Shown piece by piece: positions 15,411 to 24,437 of a stretch of DNA of 64,000 nt. The stretch is from positions 1 through 64,000 of the forward strand of contig NZ_JACHVP010000004.1 in NCBI RefSeq assembly GCF_014190775.1. The letters are read 5' to 3'. A program made the position numbers and the translations under genes. Under the pieces are notes generated by a model. The model made no database searches. It saw only the letters and a program-made list of their open reading frames with translations, and had not been told where the DNA came from. Origin of the DNA: Leifsonia aquatica (lineage in GTDB: Bacteria > Actinomycetota > Actinomycetes > Actinomycetales > Microbacteriaceae). Each line of letters opens with the position of its first letter. Positions within the stretch are counted from its first letter, which is position 1.

Positions 15411-16915
15411 GCGATCCCGCCATCGACGTCGACGCGACCGATCCCGCAACGACAGGTCCGGTCGTCCGGATCGACGCCGGCGATGTCCGGGGCGTGTGGC
15501 GCGAGTCGTCCGCCGCGTTCCTCGGCATCCCGTTCGCCGAGCCGCCCGTCGGCCCGCTGCGGTTCGAGGCACCTGTCCCGGTCGCCCCGTGGGAGGGCGT
15601 TCGGGAGGCGACGCGGCTCGGCGCGACGCCGCAACGCAAGCAGCTCGCCGAGATCACCCTCATCCCCGAGCCCTCCATCCCGGGCGACTCGACGCTGAAC
15701 GTCAATGTGTCCACGCCTGCACCCGGGGAGCCCGGGGCGTCGCTGCCCGTGCTCGTCTACATCCACGGCGGCGGCTACACGGCCGGCTCGCCCGCGAGCC
15801 CCTGGTACGACGGACGGGCGTTCAACCGCGACGGCGTCGTCACCGTCTCCCTCTCCTACCGGCTCGGCTTCGACGGCTTCGGCTACATCGAGGGCGCCCC
15901 CAGCAACCGCGGGGTCCGCGACTGGCTGCTCGCCCTCGACTGGGTGCAGCGCAACATCGCGGCGTTCGGCGGCGACCCGGCGCAGGTCACGATCGCCGGG
16001 CAGTCCGCCGGCGGGGGCGCCGTGCTGACGCTGCTCGGGATGCCCGCCGCGCAGCATCTCTTCCGGGCCGTGTGGAGCCTCTCCGGCGCCCTCGGCGACG
16101 TCACCGAGGCACGGGCGAAGGGTATCGCGCAGAACCTCGCGCGCCTCGCCGGCGTCGAGGCGGACCGGGGCGGCTTCGCCACGGTGCCCGAGGCGCGCAT
16201 CCTCGAGCTCCAGGACAAGGCGACCAATCCCGACGACCTGGATCCCATGGCCGGCGTCAACGCGATGCTCTCGGAGGGGCTGCCCTGGGGTCCGATGATC
16301 GACGGCGACCTGCTCGCGCAGTCCACCCTCGACTCCCTCCGCAGTGGGGTCGGCAGCGACAAGCCCCTGGTGCTCGGTTCCAACGACGACGAGTTCACGA
16401 TGGCCACCGACTCCGCGAAGAACAAGCTCCGCTTCGTCCCGGCCGGGATCGCCCTCGCCAAGCTGCTCGCCGACAAGGCGCGCCGCAAGGCCTACCTCGC
16501 CGCCAACGCGCCGCAGCGCCGCAAGGGCACCGCGGCCGTGCTCGGCCGGTTCGTGACCGACAGCGTGTTCCGGGCGCCGGTCGTCCGCATCGCCGATGCC
16601 CGCGCGGCGCACCCGACCTGGGTCTACCGCTTCTCATGGGTGTCGCCCAAGCTCGGCTGGGCGGCCCACTGCCTCGACGTGCCGTTCTGGTTCGACTGCC
16701 TCGACGCGGAGAAGGTCGACTTCATCGCCGGTGACAACCCGCCGCAGTCACTCGCGACCGCCCTGCACGCGGCGGCGGTCGCCTTCGTCCGGGAGGGTGC
16801 ACCGGGATGGCGGCCCTGGTCGGAGGCCGAGGGCGCGACGCGCGTGTTCGGCGGGGACCCGGCCTCCCCCGACCTCCTGCCCGACGGCTACGCCTCGGTG
16901 CGCGCGCTGGTCTGA
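15407..16915 (+). CDS. type B carboxylesterase (para-nitrobenzyl esterase family)
   Basis: 502 residues starting at the ATGA overlap with the TetR gene. The family landmarks are present: oxyanion loop VYIHGGGYTAGS, nucleophile elbow IAGQSAGGGAV, an acidic residue in GSNDDEFTM and the histidine segment AAHCLDVPFWF. These serine hydrolases cleave carboxylic esters in the cytoplasm, often of xenobiotics. Length matches the family. The role is probably catabolic or detoxifying under control of the upstream regulator; the substrate cannot be predicted. Confidence 0.92.
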   Translation: MSDPAIDVDATDPATTGPVVRIDAGDVRGVWRESSAAFLGIPFAEPPVGPLRFEAPVPVAPWEGVREATRLGATPQRKQLAEITLIPEPSIPGDSTLNVNVSTPAPGEPGASLPVLVYIHGGGYTAGSPASPWYDGRAFNRDGVVTVSLSYRLGFDGFGYIEGAPSNRGVRDWLLALDWVQRNIAAFGGDPAQVTIAGQSAGGGAVLTLLGMPAAQHLFRAVWSLSGALGDVTEARAKGIAQNLARLAGVEADRGGFATVPEARILELQDKATNPDDLDPMAGVNAMLSEGLPWGPMIDGDLLAQSTLDSLRSGVGSDKPLVLGSNDDEFTMATDSAKNKLRFVPAGIALAKLLADKARRKAYLAANAPQRRKGTAAVLGRFVTDSVFRAPVVRIADARAAHPTWVYRFSWVSPKLGWAAHCLDVPFWFDCLDAEKVDFIAGDNPPQSLATALHAAAVAFVREGAPGWRPWSEAEGATRVFGGDPASPDLLPDGYASVRALV

Positions 16916-16933
16916 GCGATGCGGCGCGGGCGT

Positions 16934-17374
16934 TCAGTCCCGCGTCGCGCCCGGCCAGAGGTAGGGGAGGTCGTCCGGCACCTCCGGGAAGAACGGCCGG
17001 TAGAACTCCGGGTCCTTCCGCACGAGGTTCGACTGGTGGCTGCGGTGGAAGCCGGCGTCGCCGATCCACGGCGGCAGCTCGAGATCGTCCTGGGCGAGGT
17101 CGGCGACCTCCGGGGCGAACGCGAGCACCTGCGGGCGCACCGTGTCCGCATGCCCCTGCTCGATCCAGGCGTCCGCCGACTCGAGCGCGTATTTCGTCAG
17201 CGCTGGGAGGTATCCCCGCCACATCAGTGCGACCGGGTGGTGGCGCCATCCATACCCGGGCACGGTGATCGCCCGCAGCACCTGCAACGCCTCCACGCGC
17301 TGCTTGCCCATCCGGGCGCGGTCGAGGACGCGCACGCTCTCGGCGAAGGACGGATACGGGAGGAAGGTCTGCAC
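16934..17374 (-). CDS. MSMEG_6728-family protein (pyrimidine dimer DNA glycosylase-like)
   Basis: 146 residues from GTG 17374 (GTG 17383 is an alternative). The N-terminus (VQTFLPYPSFAESVRVLD, then RMGKQRVEALQVLRAI) and the VPGYGWRHHPVALMW block match a conserved actinobacterial family placed near the Pyr_excise domain of T4-type pyrimidine dimer glycosylases. A DNA-repair role is known for the phage enzyme but not shown for this branch. It lies 34 bases downstream of a TetR gene on the same strand and could be co-transcribed. Confidence 0.7.
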   Translation of the reverse strand: MQTFLPYPSFAESVRVLDRARMGKQRVEALQVLRAITVPGYGWRHHPVALMWRGYLPALTKYALESADAWIEQGHADTVRPQVLAFAPEVADLAQDDLELPPWIGDAGFHRSHQSNLVRKDPEFYRPFFPEVPDDLPYLWPGATRD

Positions 17375-17408
17375 GCGGCACACGGTACGCCGGGCCGCGC
17401 CGTCGCCC

Positions 17409-18059
17409 TCAGGGCGCGGCGTGCCGTTCGGCGGCCTCCAGGATGGACTCGACGCCGAACAGGAAGATCTCCCGGTCCCGCAACGCTACGAGCTCGCTCG
17501 CGTTGGCGGCGACGTGGGGATGCTCGGTCGGGTCGACGCGCAGCGGACCCTCCAGCCACAGGCCGTCGCTGCTGCGCGCGCGTGCGATCCCGGCCGCGCC
17601 GGAGAGGACGAGCGACGAGAACAGCGCGTAGTGGCGGACCATCGGCGCACTGTCGAGCCCCGCCTCGGCGAACGCGGCGAGGATGAGCTCGATCGTCCGC
17701 GTCTCCGCCGGCCCGTTGGTCGTCAGGACGGTGGCCTCCACTGCGATCGCGGGATACAGCGTGAAGACGTCGAGGGTGGCGACGGCCACGGAGCGGAGCC
17801 GCGAGCGCCAGTCGGCCGCGAGGTCGACGCGGGCGAGCACCCGCGTCAGCAGCTCGTCGAGGAGCGCCTGCATGAGCGCGTGCTTGTTCGGGAAGTGGCG
17901 GTACGCGGCGGTGGGATCCACGCCGAGCGCCGAGCCGATGCTCCGCACCGAGATCGCGGACGCGTCGGCACCCTGCGCGAGCATCATCCCGGCCTCGATG
18001 ATGCGCTCGCGGGACAAGCGCGCACGGGGAGCTCCGAGCGTCTCGCGCGCGTGCGCCAT
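17409..18059 (-). CDS. TetR-family transcriptional regulator (TetR_C type)
   Basis: 216 residues. The helix-turn-helix reads ASAISVRSIGSALGVDPTAAYRHFPNKHALM (in two blocks, residues ~33-62), and the C-terminal domain resembles the tetracycline-repressor class. It faces a divergent amidohydrolase gene across 148 bases that contain a perfect 17-bp palindrome overlapping the amidohydrolase -35 box. It therefore probably represses that gene and perhaps itself. The MSMEG_6728-family gene follows it. Confidence 0.92.
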   Translation of the reverse strand: MAHARETLGAPRARLSRERIIEAGMMLAQGADASAISVRSIGSALGVDPTAAYRHFPNKHALMQALLDELLTRVLARVDLAADWRSRLRSVAVATLDVFTLYPAIAVEATVLTTNGPAETRTIELILAAFAEAGLDSAPMVRHYALFSSLVLSGAAGIARARSSDGLWLEGPLRVDPTEHPHVAANASELVALRDREIFLFGVESILEAAERHAAP

Positions 18060-18127
18060 CGATTCTCACCCTCCTCGGCGGCCCGGGATGGCCGCCGCTC
18101 ACCCCACGATAGATCCTGAGGTAACCA

Positions 18128-18168
18128 TGTCAACACTGTTGACACCGGTGTTGCGCGGCCCGTAGCAT
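18128..18168 (+). promoter_or_regulatory. amidohydrolase promoter with overlapping TetR-type operator
   Basis: TGTCAACACTGTTGACA (18128-18144) is a perfect 17-bp palindrome. Its right arm contains a consensus -35 box TTGACA (18139-18144). After 18 bases comes TAGCAT (18163-18168), a 4/6 match to a -10 box. A second short palindrome ACACCGGTGT lies at 18142-18151. A repressor on the main palindrome would exclude RNA polymerase. Confidence 0.75.
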
Positions 18169-18207
18169 CCCGCTCATCCCGCGTTCGATGAAGACAGGAG
18201 CGATCGA

Positions 18208-19860
18208 GTGGCAGCAGCAGACGTCATCTTCACCGGAGGTCCCGTCTTCACCGGGGCCGGGGCTCCCGTGACCGGACTCGCCGTCGTCGTGAGCGGCGGC
18301 CGCATCGCCGCCGTCGTTCCCGAGGCCGAGGCGGAGTCGCACCGCGGCGGCGGCACCCGGTTCGTCCAGCTCGACGGGGCGCTGCTCTCGCCGGGGTTCC
18401 AGGACGCGCACATCCATCCCGTCGGCGGCGGCCTGGAACTGCTGCTGTGCAACCTCGCCGAGTCCGAGGACGCCGCGGACGCGCTGCGCCTCGTCGCTGG
18501 ATACGCGGACGCCCACCCGGAGGGCTGGATCCTGGGCGGCGGCTGGGCCATGGACCACTTCCCCGGGGGAGCTCCGACGCGGCAGGCACTCGATGCCGTC
18601 GTCGGCGATCGGCCGGTGCTGCTGAGCAGCCGCGACCACCACAGCACGTGGGCGAGCACGGCGGCGATCCGGCTCGCCGGGCTGGACGCGTCGACCCCCG
18701 ACCCGGCGGACGGCCGGATCGAACGGGAGGCGGACGGCTTCCCGGCCGGCACCTTCCACGAGGGCGCCGGCGACGCGTTCGACCCGGTGCTGCCGCCCGT
18801 CGACGAGGAGCTCGTCTATGCGGGCCTGCTCCGCGCCCAGTCCGAGCTGCTCGCACTCGGTGTCACCGGCTGGCAGGACGCCCTCATCGGCAGCGCCGCC
18901 GGCATCCCGGAGAACCTCGCCGTCTACCGTCGAGCGGTCGACGAGGGCGCGCTCGTCGCCCACGTCGTGGGCGCTCAGTGGTGGTCGCGCAGCGGAGGGG
19001 CCGAGCAGGTGGCCGAGATGGTCGCGCGCCGCGACGAGATCGCGGCCGTCGACCCCGACCGGTTCCAGCTGGGAACGGTGAAGATCATGGTCGACGGCGT
19101 GGCCGAGAACCACACCGCCGCCATGAAGACCCCGTACCGCGATGGCCACGGTCACGACACCGACAACGCGGGGCTCTCGTTCATCGACCCGGAGCTGCTG
19201 CGCGACTACGTCACCGCCCTCGACCGCGAGGGCTTCCAGGTGCATTTCCACGCCCTCGGCGACCGGGCGGTCCAGGAGGCGCTCGACGCGGTCGAAGCGG
19301 CTCGCGCGGCCAACGGCGCGACCGACGGCCGCCACCACCTCGCGCACCTGCAGGTGGTCGCCGAGGAGGACGCACCGCGGTTCGCCGAGCTGGACGCGAT
19401 CGCCAACCTCCAGGCCCTCTGGGCATGCCACGAACCGCAGCTCGACGAGCTCACGCTGCCCTTCCTCCAAGAGGAGGCGGAGGCCCGGCAGTATCCGTTC
19501 GGCGACCTCCACCGCTATGGCGCACGCCTCGCCGCGGGGAGCGACTGGCCTGTGTCGAGCGCGAACCCGATCGAGGCCATCCACATCGCGGTGAACCGGG
19601 TCTCACCGGGCCGCGACGACGAGCCGCTCGGCGGCCCGCACCAGCGCCTCGACCTCGAGACGGCCTTCGCGGCGTACACCTCGGGCTCCGCCTACGCGAA
19701 CCACCGCGACCACGACACGGGGAGCATCGCCCCCGGCTACCTGGCCAACCTCGTCGTCATCGAGCCGAACCCGTTCGACGCCCCGGCGGACGCCATCCAC
19801 CTCTCCGGAGTGACGTCCACCTGGGTCGAAGGGCGGGTCGTCCACACGCAGGTCGACTGA
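18208..19860 (+). CDS. amidohydrolase family 3 protein (YtcJ-like)
   Basis: 550 residues from GTG 18208 (AGGAG seven bases upstream). Metal-binding HxH is in GFQDAHIHP, further ligands occur in HFHALGDRAVQEA and HHLAHLQVV, and the catalytic aspartate in GSDWPVSSANP; all are in the order of the metallo-dependent hydrolase fold. The family (PF07969) hydrolyses N-acyl, formamide or cyclic amide bonds; physiological substrates are mostly unknown. The gene has its own promoter and operator facing a TetR gene, so it is likely induced by its substrate. Confidence 0.9.
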   Translation: MAAADVIFTGGPVFTGAGAPVTGLAVVVSGGRIAAVVPEAEAESHRGGGTRFVQLDGALLSPGFQDAHIHPVGGGLELLLCNLAESEDAADALRLVAGYADAHPEGWILGGGWAMDHFPGGAPTRQALDAVVGDRPVLLSSRDHHSTWASTAAIRLAGLDASTPDPADGRIEREADGFPAGTFHEGAGDAFDPVLPPVDEELVYAGLLRAQSELLALGVTGWQDALIGSAAGIPENLAVYRRAVDEGALVAHVVGAQWWSRSGGAEQVAEMVARRDEIAAVDPDRFQLGTVKIMVDGVAENHTAAMKTPYRDGHGHDTDNAGLSFIDPELLRDYVTALDREGFQVHFHALGDRAVQEALDAVEAARAANGATDGRHHLAHLQVVAEEDAPRFAELDAIANLQALWACHEPQLDELTLPFLQEEAEARQYPFGDLHRYGARLAAGSDWPVSSANPIEAIHIAVNRVSPGRDDEPLGGPHQRLDLETAFAAYTSGSAYANHRDHDTGSIAPGYLANLVVIEPNPFDAPADAIHLSGVTSTWVEGRVVHTQVD

Positions 19861-19925
19861 CCGTTTCGGGAGGCTCCGCGTCGCGAGCGGATAGCCTGGG
19901 GCGTCCCCCAGGCGAAGGAGAACCC

Positions 19926-20573
19926 GTGAACGACGTGGTGCCTGTCGACGACGCCGCCGTCCTCTGGTCCGCGCCGGAGGGGCGACGAGCCGGGCGTCCG
20001 CTCATCGTGCTCCTGCACGGCTTCGGCCACGACGAGACCGACTGGGCCCAGCACTTCAGTGCGCTGCCGCCGGGGACCGTCGGCGCGTCCCTGCGCGGTC
20101 CGGCCGCCGCAGGCCGGGGCTGGGCGTGGGTGAACTTCAGCGGCCAGAAACTGCGCATGGCCCAGGGCAACAGCGCGATGTCCGCCGTGGCGCGCGGCGT
20201 CGCCGAGTGGATCGACCGGCAAGAGGCGAGCGAGGTCTCCCTGGTCGGGTGGTCGCAAGGTGCCGCGATGGCCCTCCACCTCCTGCGGAAGCGCCCGGCC
20301 GCGTACGTGTCGTGCGCGGTCGTCGCCGGATACGTGTGGGACCGGAGGCCTCATCCCGGTGTCAGGCGAGCGCGCCCCGAGGTCTGGTACGGGCTCGGTG
20401 ACCGCGACGATGTGATCACCCCTCGCCTGGCGGCCTCATCGCGACGGTGGCTGACCGAGCACACCACTGCCGTAACGGTCGACCTGGAGGGCGAGGACCA
20501 CGGATTATCGGCCACGTTCGCTCAGCAGGCACTCCTCTACACGGGCGAGCGCCTCCGCAGATCGCCCGCATAG
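19926..20573 (+). CDS. alpha/beta hydrolase (carboxylesterase/phospholipase type)
   Basis: 215 residues from GTG 19926 with AAGGAG five bases upstream. Catalytic elements are visible: oxyanion region VLLHGFGHDETDW, nucleophile elbow VGWSQGAAMA, aspartate in GLGDRDDVITP and histidine in GEDHGLSA. This is the compact fold of the PF02230 carboxylesterase/phospholipase family. It lies 65 bases downstream of the amidohydrolase, probably read from the same promoter, and ends next to a convergent acyl-CoA synthetase. Confidence 0.88.
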   Translation: MNDVVPVDDAAVLWSAPEGRRAGRPLIVLLHGFGHDETDWAQHFSALPPGTVGASLRGPAAAGRGWAWVNFSGQKLRMAQGNSAMSAVARGVAEWIDRQEASEVSLVGWSQGAAMALHLLRKRPAAYVSCAVVAGYVWDRRPHPGVRRARPEVWYGLGDRDDVITPRLAASSRRWLTEHTTAVTVDLEGEDHGLSATFAQQALLYTGERLRRSPA

Positions 20574-20583
20574 GCGGCTCGCC
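20544..20583. terminator. terminator-like hairpin between convergent genes
   Basis: GGCGAGCGCCT (20544-20554) pairs with AGGCGGCTCGCC (20572-20583) with one bulged base. It spans the stop codon of the hydrolase and touches that of the convergent acyl-CoA synthetase. No U-tract; likely a two-way terminator. Confidence 0.4.
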
Positions 20584-22259
20584 TACACGCTCTCGGCGCG
20601 CCACTCGCTGTCGATCGCCTCGCCGCGGTCGAAGGCGGCCTCCTCCCGCTCGCGCAGTTCGACGCGGCGGATCTTGCCGGAGATCGTCTTGGGCAGCTCG
20701 AAGAACTCGATGCGGCGCACGCGCTCGAAAGCCGAGAGCTCCGTGCGGGCGTGCGCGAAGATCGCTGCAGCGGTCTCGGCGTCGGGCGCCCATCCTTCGG
20801 CGAGCGCGACGTACGCCTTCACGACGCTGTGCCGAGTCGCATCCGGGGCCGGCACGACGGCCGATTCGGCGACCGCCGGGTGCCGCAGCAACACGCTCTC
20901 GACCTCGAACGGCGAGATCTTGTAGTCCGAGGACTTGAAGATGTCGTCCGTACGGCCGACGAAGGTGATCGTGCCGTCGTCGGCCTGCTCGGCCACGTCA
21001 CCGGTGTGGAAGTAGCCGTCGGCGCGTGCCGCCGCCGTCTTCTCGTCGTCGCCGAGGTAGCCCGACATCAGGTTGACGGGCTCCACGGTCAGGTCGAGGC
21101 AGATCTCCCCGACGTTCGCCCGTTCGCCGGTGAGCGGGTCCACGATCGCGATCGCGACTCCCGGCAGCGCCCGCCCCATCGAGCCGGGGACGAGCGCGGC
21201 TCCGGGCGGGTTCGCGATCAGGGCCGTTGTCTCGGTCTGGCCGTAACCGTCCCGGATGGTCAGCCCCCAGGCCTGCTCGACGGCGGCGATCACGCCGGGG
21301 TTGAGCGGTTCGCCGGCCGACAGGATCTCGCGGAGCGCGCGCGGCTTCGGGCCGAGAGCGGACTGGATGAGCATCCGCCACACGGTGGGCGGCGCGCAGA
21401 AGGTCGAGACCTCGGCCTCGTCCAGGCGGGCGAGCAACGCCGCGGGGTCGAACCGGCGGTAGTTGTACACGTACACCGTCGCCTCGGCGATCCACGGTGC
21501 GAAGAAGCAGCTCCAGGCGTGCTTGCCCCAGCCGGGCGAGCTGATGGCCAGGTGGATGTCGCCGGGCTCGACGCCGAGCCAGTACATGGTCGAGAGATGC
21601 CCGACCGGGTACGAGGAGTGCGTGTGCACCACCATCTTCGGCTTGGAGGTCGTGCCCGAGGTGAAGTAGACGAGGCACGGGTCGTCGGTGCTCACGGTGA
21701 CCTGGGGCCGCGCGTCGCGCTCGGCGTACGACTCGGCGTAGTCCCGCCAACCCGCTCCCCCGTCGACCGCGATGCGCCCGAAGTCGCCCTGGATACCGTC
21801 GAACTTGTCGAGTTCCGCCGCGTCGGCGATGACGTGGCGCACCTGACCCCGCTCGAGCCGATCGGCGAGGTCGGTGCTCGACAGGAGCGTCGTGGTCGGC
21901 AGGATCACTGCGCCCAGCTTCATGATCGCCAGCATCGACTCCCACAGCTCGACGCGGTTGCCGAGCATGAGCATCACGTGATCGCCCTGCCGGACGCCGG
22001 TGGAGGCGAGCCAGGCGGCGACCTGGTCGGAGCGCTGCCGCATCGCGTCGTAGGTGACCGTCGTCTCGCGGCCGTCCTCCTCCACGATCCAGAGGGCGAG
22101 CCGCTCGTTGCCGAGGGCGATCGTGTCGAACCAGTCGACGGCCCAGTTGAAGTGGGGGCCGACATCCGGCCACTCGAAGGTGGCGGCTGCGGCGCGTTCG
22201 TCGGTGCGGTGCTCGAGCAGGGTGTCGCGAGCCGCCCCGAAGCTCTCCATGGAGGTCAT
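20583..22259 (-). CDS. AMP-binding acyl-CoA synthetase
   Basis: 558 residues from ATG 22259 (alternative ATG 22250). All core motifs of the adenylate-forming family are present: YFTSGTTSKPKMVVHTH, the aromatic GYGQTETTALI, the hinge GYFHTGDVAEQADDG and FVGRTDDIFKSSDYKIS, and the C-terminal lysine in KTISGKIRRVEL. The N-terminus (FNWAVDWFDTIA) fits the acetyl/medium-chain acyl-CoA synthetase branch. It activates a carboxylic acid to its CoA thioester in the cytoplasm. No neighbouring beta-oxidation genes reveal the acid. Confidence 0.92.
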   Translation of the reverse strand: MTSMESFGAARDTLLEHRTDERAAAATFEWPDVGPHFNWAVDWFDTIALGNERLALWIVEEDGRETTVTYDAMRQRSDQVAAWLASTGVRQGDHVMLMLGNRVELWESMLAIMKLGAVILPTTTLLSSTDLADRLERGQVRHVIADAAELDKFDGIQGDFGRIAVDGGAGWRDYAESYAERDARPQVTVSTDDPCLVYFTSGTTSKPKMVVHTHSSYPVGHLSTMYWLGVEPGDIHLAISSPGWGKHAWSCFFAPWIAEATVYVYNYRRFDPAALLARLDEAEVSTFCAPPTVWRMLIQSALGPKPRALREILSAGEPLNPGVIAAVEQAWGLTIRDGYGQTETTALIANPPGAALVPGSMGRALPGVAIAIVDPLTGERANVGEICLDLTVEPVNLMSGYLGDDEKTAAARADGYFHTGDVAEQADDGTITFVGRTDDIFKSSDYKISPFEVESVLLRHPAVAESAVVPAPDATRHSVVKAYVALAEGWAPDAETAAAIFAHARTELSAFERVRRIEFFELPKTISGKIRRVELREREEAAFDRGEAIDSEWRAESV

Positions 22260-22319
22260 CACCACAGTGTGCCGCATGTCGCGGGGCGGGAGGCTACGGG
22301 AGCGTCGTGTAAGCGCCGG

Positions 22320-22795
22320 TCACGCCGGCGCCCCCGCGAATCGCTGGGTGCCGGTCACCCGGAGCAGGTCGAGTTTCGCGGCGTCCTCACTGCCCGGCAC
22401 GGCCGTGTAGACGACGATGCGAAGGTCGCCGTCGGGGACGGTCAGCACGTCGCAGTCGACGGTGATCGGGCCGGCCGCCGTGCGCGTCAGCGTCTTCCTG
22501 CTCGACTTGTGCACCGCGATCCCGGCCTCGCTCCAGAGCCCGGCGAACTCCGGCGATCCCGCTCCTCCTCCGTCAGGCGCAGGGCCCGCGCCAGCGCGCC
22601 GAGCAGCTGCGGCGACGGGTTCGCGGCCCGGCCCTGCTCGAGCCGGACGATGTAGTCGACGCTCACTCCGGCGAGCGCCGCGAGCTCCTCCCGTCGCAGC
22701 CCGGGTGTGCGGCGGCCCGGACCGGCGGGGAGGCCGGCCTCGACCGGGTCGACGCGGTCGCGCCACGATCGCAGGACCTGCGCGAATTCGCTCAC
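22320..22795 (-). pseudogene. XRE/MmyB-type regulator with internal deletion and frameshift
   Basis: From GTG 22795 the frame encodes a normal N-terminal helix-turn-helix of the MmyB-like family (LPAGPGRRTPGLRREELAAL, then AGVSVDYIVRLEQGR). After LRLTEEERD near 22565 the similarity breaks. The C-terminal end of the same family appears in a different frame (EFAGLWSEAGIAVHKS ... LTVPDGDLRIVVYTAVPGS) and runs to 22320. Intact proteins are ~270 residues; here about 100 codons of the ligand domain are missing and the halves are out of frame. It was probably the repressor of the divergent SDR gene, now inactive. Confidence 0.75.
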
Positions 22796-22898
22796 GTCGT
22801 CCAGGCTACGTCTGGTCGCGACGTGCTGGGTGGTACTCACGGTCCCACCGACGACCGGAGCCTGGGGGATGCGCGCGGTGCGGCGGAGGATCGTCAGT

Positions 22899-23579
22899 AT
22901 GACCACCACATTGATCACCGGAGCCAACCGCAGCCTCGGACTCGAGACCACCCGCCGCCTCCTCGAGGCCGGCCACACCGTCTACGCCGGGATGCGCGAC
23001 CTCGCCTCCGCCACCGAGGTGCGCGACCTCGGCGCCAGCCCCGTCCAGCTCGACGTCACCGACCAGGCGAGCGTCGACGCCGCGATCGCCTCCCTCCCCC
23101 GGCTCGACGTCCTCGTCAACAACGCCGGCATCCTCGGCCGCTCGTTCGGCGTCGACGACCTCGACGCCGCCGCGATCCGGGAGGTGCTGGAGACCAACGT
23201 CGTCGGCCTCGTCCGCGTGACCCAGGCCGCCCTCCCGCTGCTGCGGGACTCGGAGCAGCCCGTCATCGTCAACGTCGCCTCCGGCGTCGGCTGGCCGCGC
23301 TGGCTCTCCACGGACGGCCACGACGAGTTCCCGGTCACCGCGATCCCCTACGCCGCCTCCAAGGCCGCGGTCATCGCCCTCACCGTGCAGTACGCGAAGA
23401 ACCTGCCCGGCTTCCGCGTGAACGCGAGCGACCCGGGCTACACCGCCACCGACTTCAACCGCCACAACGGTCACCAGACCGTCACCGAGGGCACCGATGC
23501 GACCGTGGCGCTCGCGACCATCGACGCCGACGGGCCCACCGGGGAGTTCCACAACAGGGAGGGGCGGATCGACTACTAG
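22899..23579 (+). CDS. short-chain dehydrogenase/reductase
   Basis: 226 residues from ATG 22899 (GGAGGA eight bases upstream). The NAD(P)-binding motif reads TGANRSLGLET: the middle glycine of the usual TGxxxGxG is Ser. The NNAG motif and the catalytic Ser (NVASGVGW) and Tyr-x-x-x-Lys (YAASKAAV) are intact, so activity is plausible. The substrate is unknown. It is divergent from the decayed XRE/MmyB regulator, a common pairing in actinobacteria. If that gene was its repressor, expression here may be constitutive. Confidence 0.9.
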   Translation: MTTTLITGANRSLGLETTRRLLEAGHTVYAGMRDLASATEVRDLGASPVQLDVTDQASVDAAIASLPRLDVLVNNAGILGRSFGVDDLDAAAIREVLETNVVGLVRVTQAALPLLRDSEQPVIVNVASGVGWPRWLSTDGHDEFPVTAIPYAASKAAVIALTVQYAKNLPGFRVNASDPGYTATDFNRHNGHQTVTEGTDATVALATIDADGPTGEFHNREGRIDY

Positions 23580-23626
23580 GGGCGACGCGCGGGAGGCCGA
23601 TACCGCACGCCGCGGCGGTCCCCGTG

Positions 23627-24409
23627 TCAGACGTGGTGCGGAACGGCCGTGATGAGTCCGAGACCGACGCTGATCCTGTCCGCCGTCTCGATGAGCTGCT
23701 CGACGAGCGCGCTCCGATCCCGGTCGCGCATCACCGAGACCCGGCCGGAGACGGAGATCGCTGCGACCACGTCACCGGTCGCATCCCGGATCGGCGCGGC
23801 GAGACCCGATCGGCCGAGAGCCAGCTCCTGGTCCTCGACGCAGTACCCGCGGATCCCCGCGGCAGCGAGGTCGGCCGCGAGCGCCCCATGGTCGGTGATC
23901 GTGTTCGCCGTGTAAGCGGCCAAGTCGTCGCCGAGCTGCGCGCGACGCTCATCCAGCGTGAGATCGAGGAGCAGGCATTTGCCCAGGGCCGACGCGTGCA
24001 GGGGCTGGCGCATCCCGATCATCGTGTGCGACTTGGGCGCGAGCGCCCCCTCGAAGTGGCACAGGTACACGACGCTCGCCCCGTCCCGCACGCCGACGTT
24101 CACGCTGAGTCCGATGCGTTGCGCCAGCTCCTGGGCGGCCGCGCGGGACTCCCTGTGCACGGCGTTCTGGTTGAGGCCGTGGCTGGCGAGTTCCAGGATG
24201 GCCGTGCCGATCGAATAGAAGCCCGTCGCCGGGTCGCGGCGCACGTAACCGAGTTCCTCCAGAGAGGCGAGGAGGCGTGCCGTCGTCGAAGCGCCCAGGC
24301 CGATCGCTCGGGCGACGTCCGACGCGCGGACCGTCTCCGATGTGGAGTCGCCGATCGCCGTCAGCGCCGCGGCAGCGCGTCCGATGCCCTGTTGGATTTC
24401 GGCAGGCAC
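23627..24409 (-). CDS. IclR-family transcriptional regulator
   Basis: 260 residues. The N-terminal winged helix (ASDVARAIGLGASTTARLLA, about residues 29-48, then SLEELGYVRRDP) and the GAF-like effector domain (VYLCHFEG; ASALGKCLLLDLT; GIRGYCVEDQELALG) follow the IclR plan. It lies 28 bases downstream of the large FAD oxidoreductase gene on the same strand, so they are probably one operon. It likely controls that gene and the divergent transporter operon in response to their substrate. Confidence 0.92.
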   Translation of the reverse strand: MPAEIQQGIGRAAAALTAIGDSTSETVRASDVARAIGLGASTTARLLASLEELGYVRRDPATGFYSIGTAILELASHGLNQNAVHRESRAAAQELAQRIGLSVNVGVRDGASVVYLCHFEGALAPKSHTMIGMRQPLHASALGKCLLLDLTLDERRAQLGDDLAAYTANTITDHGALAADLAAAGIRGYCVEDQELALGRSGLAAPIRDATGDVVAAISVSGRVSVMRDRDRSALVEQLIETADRISVGLGLITAVPHHV

Positions 24410-24437
24410 GGGCGGTTCCTCTCTGTCGGTCCGGTCG

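Noticed and set aside
18447-20573. 708-codon frame overlapping the amidohydrolase
   Set aside because: Only its last ~215 codons, after GTG 19926, encode a recognisable hydrolase; the rest is Arg/Pro-rich out-of-frame translation of the amidohydrolase.
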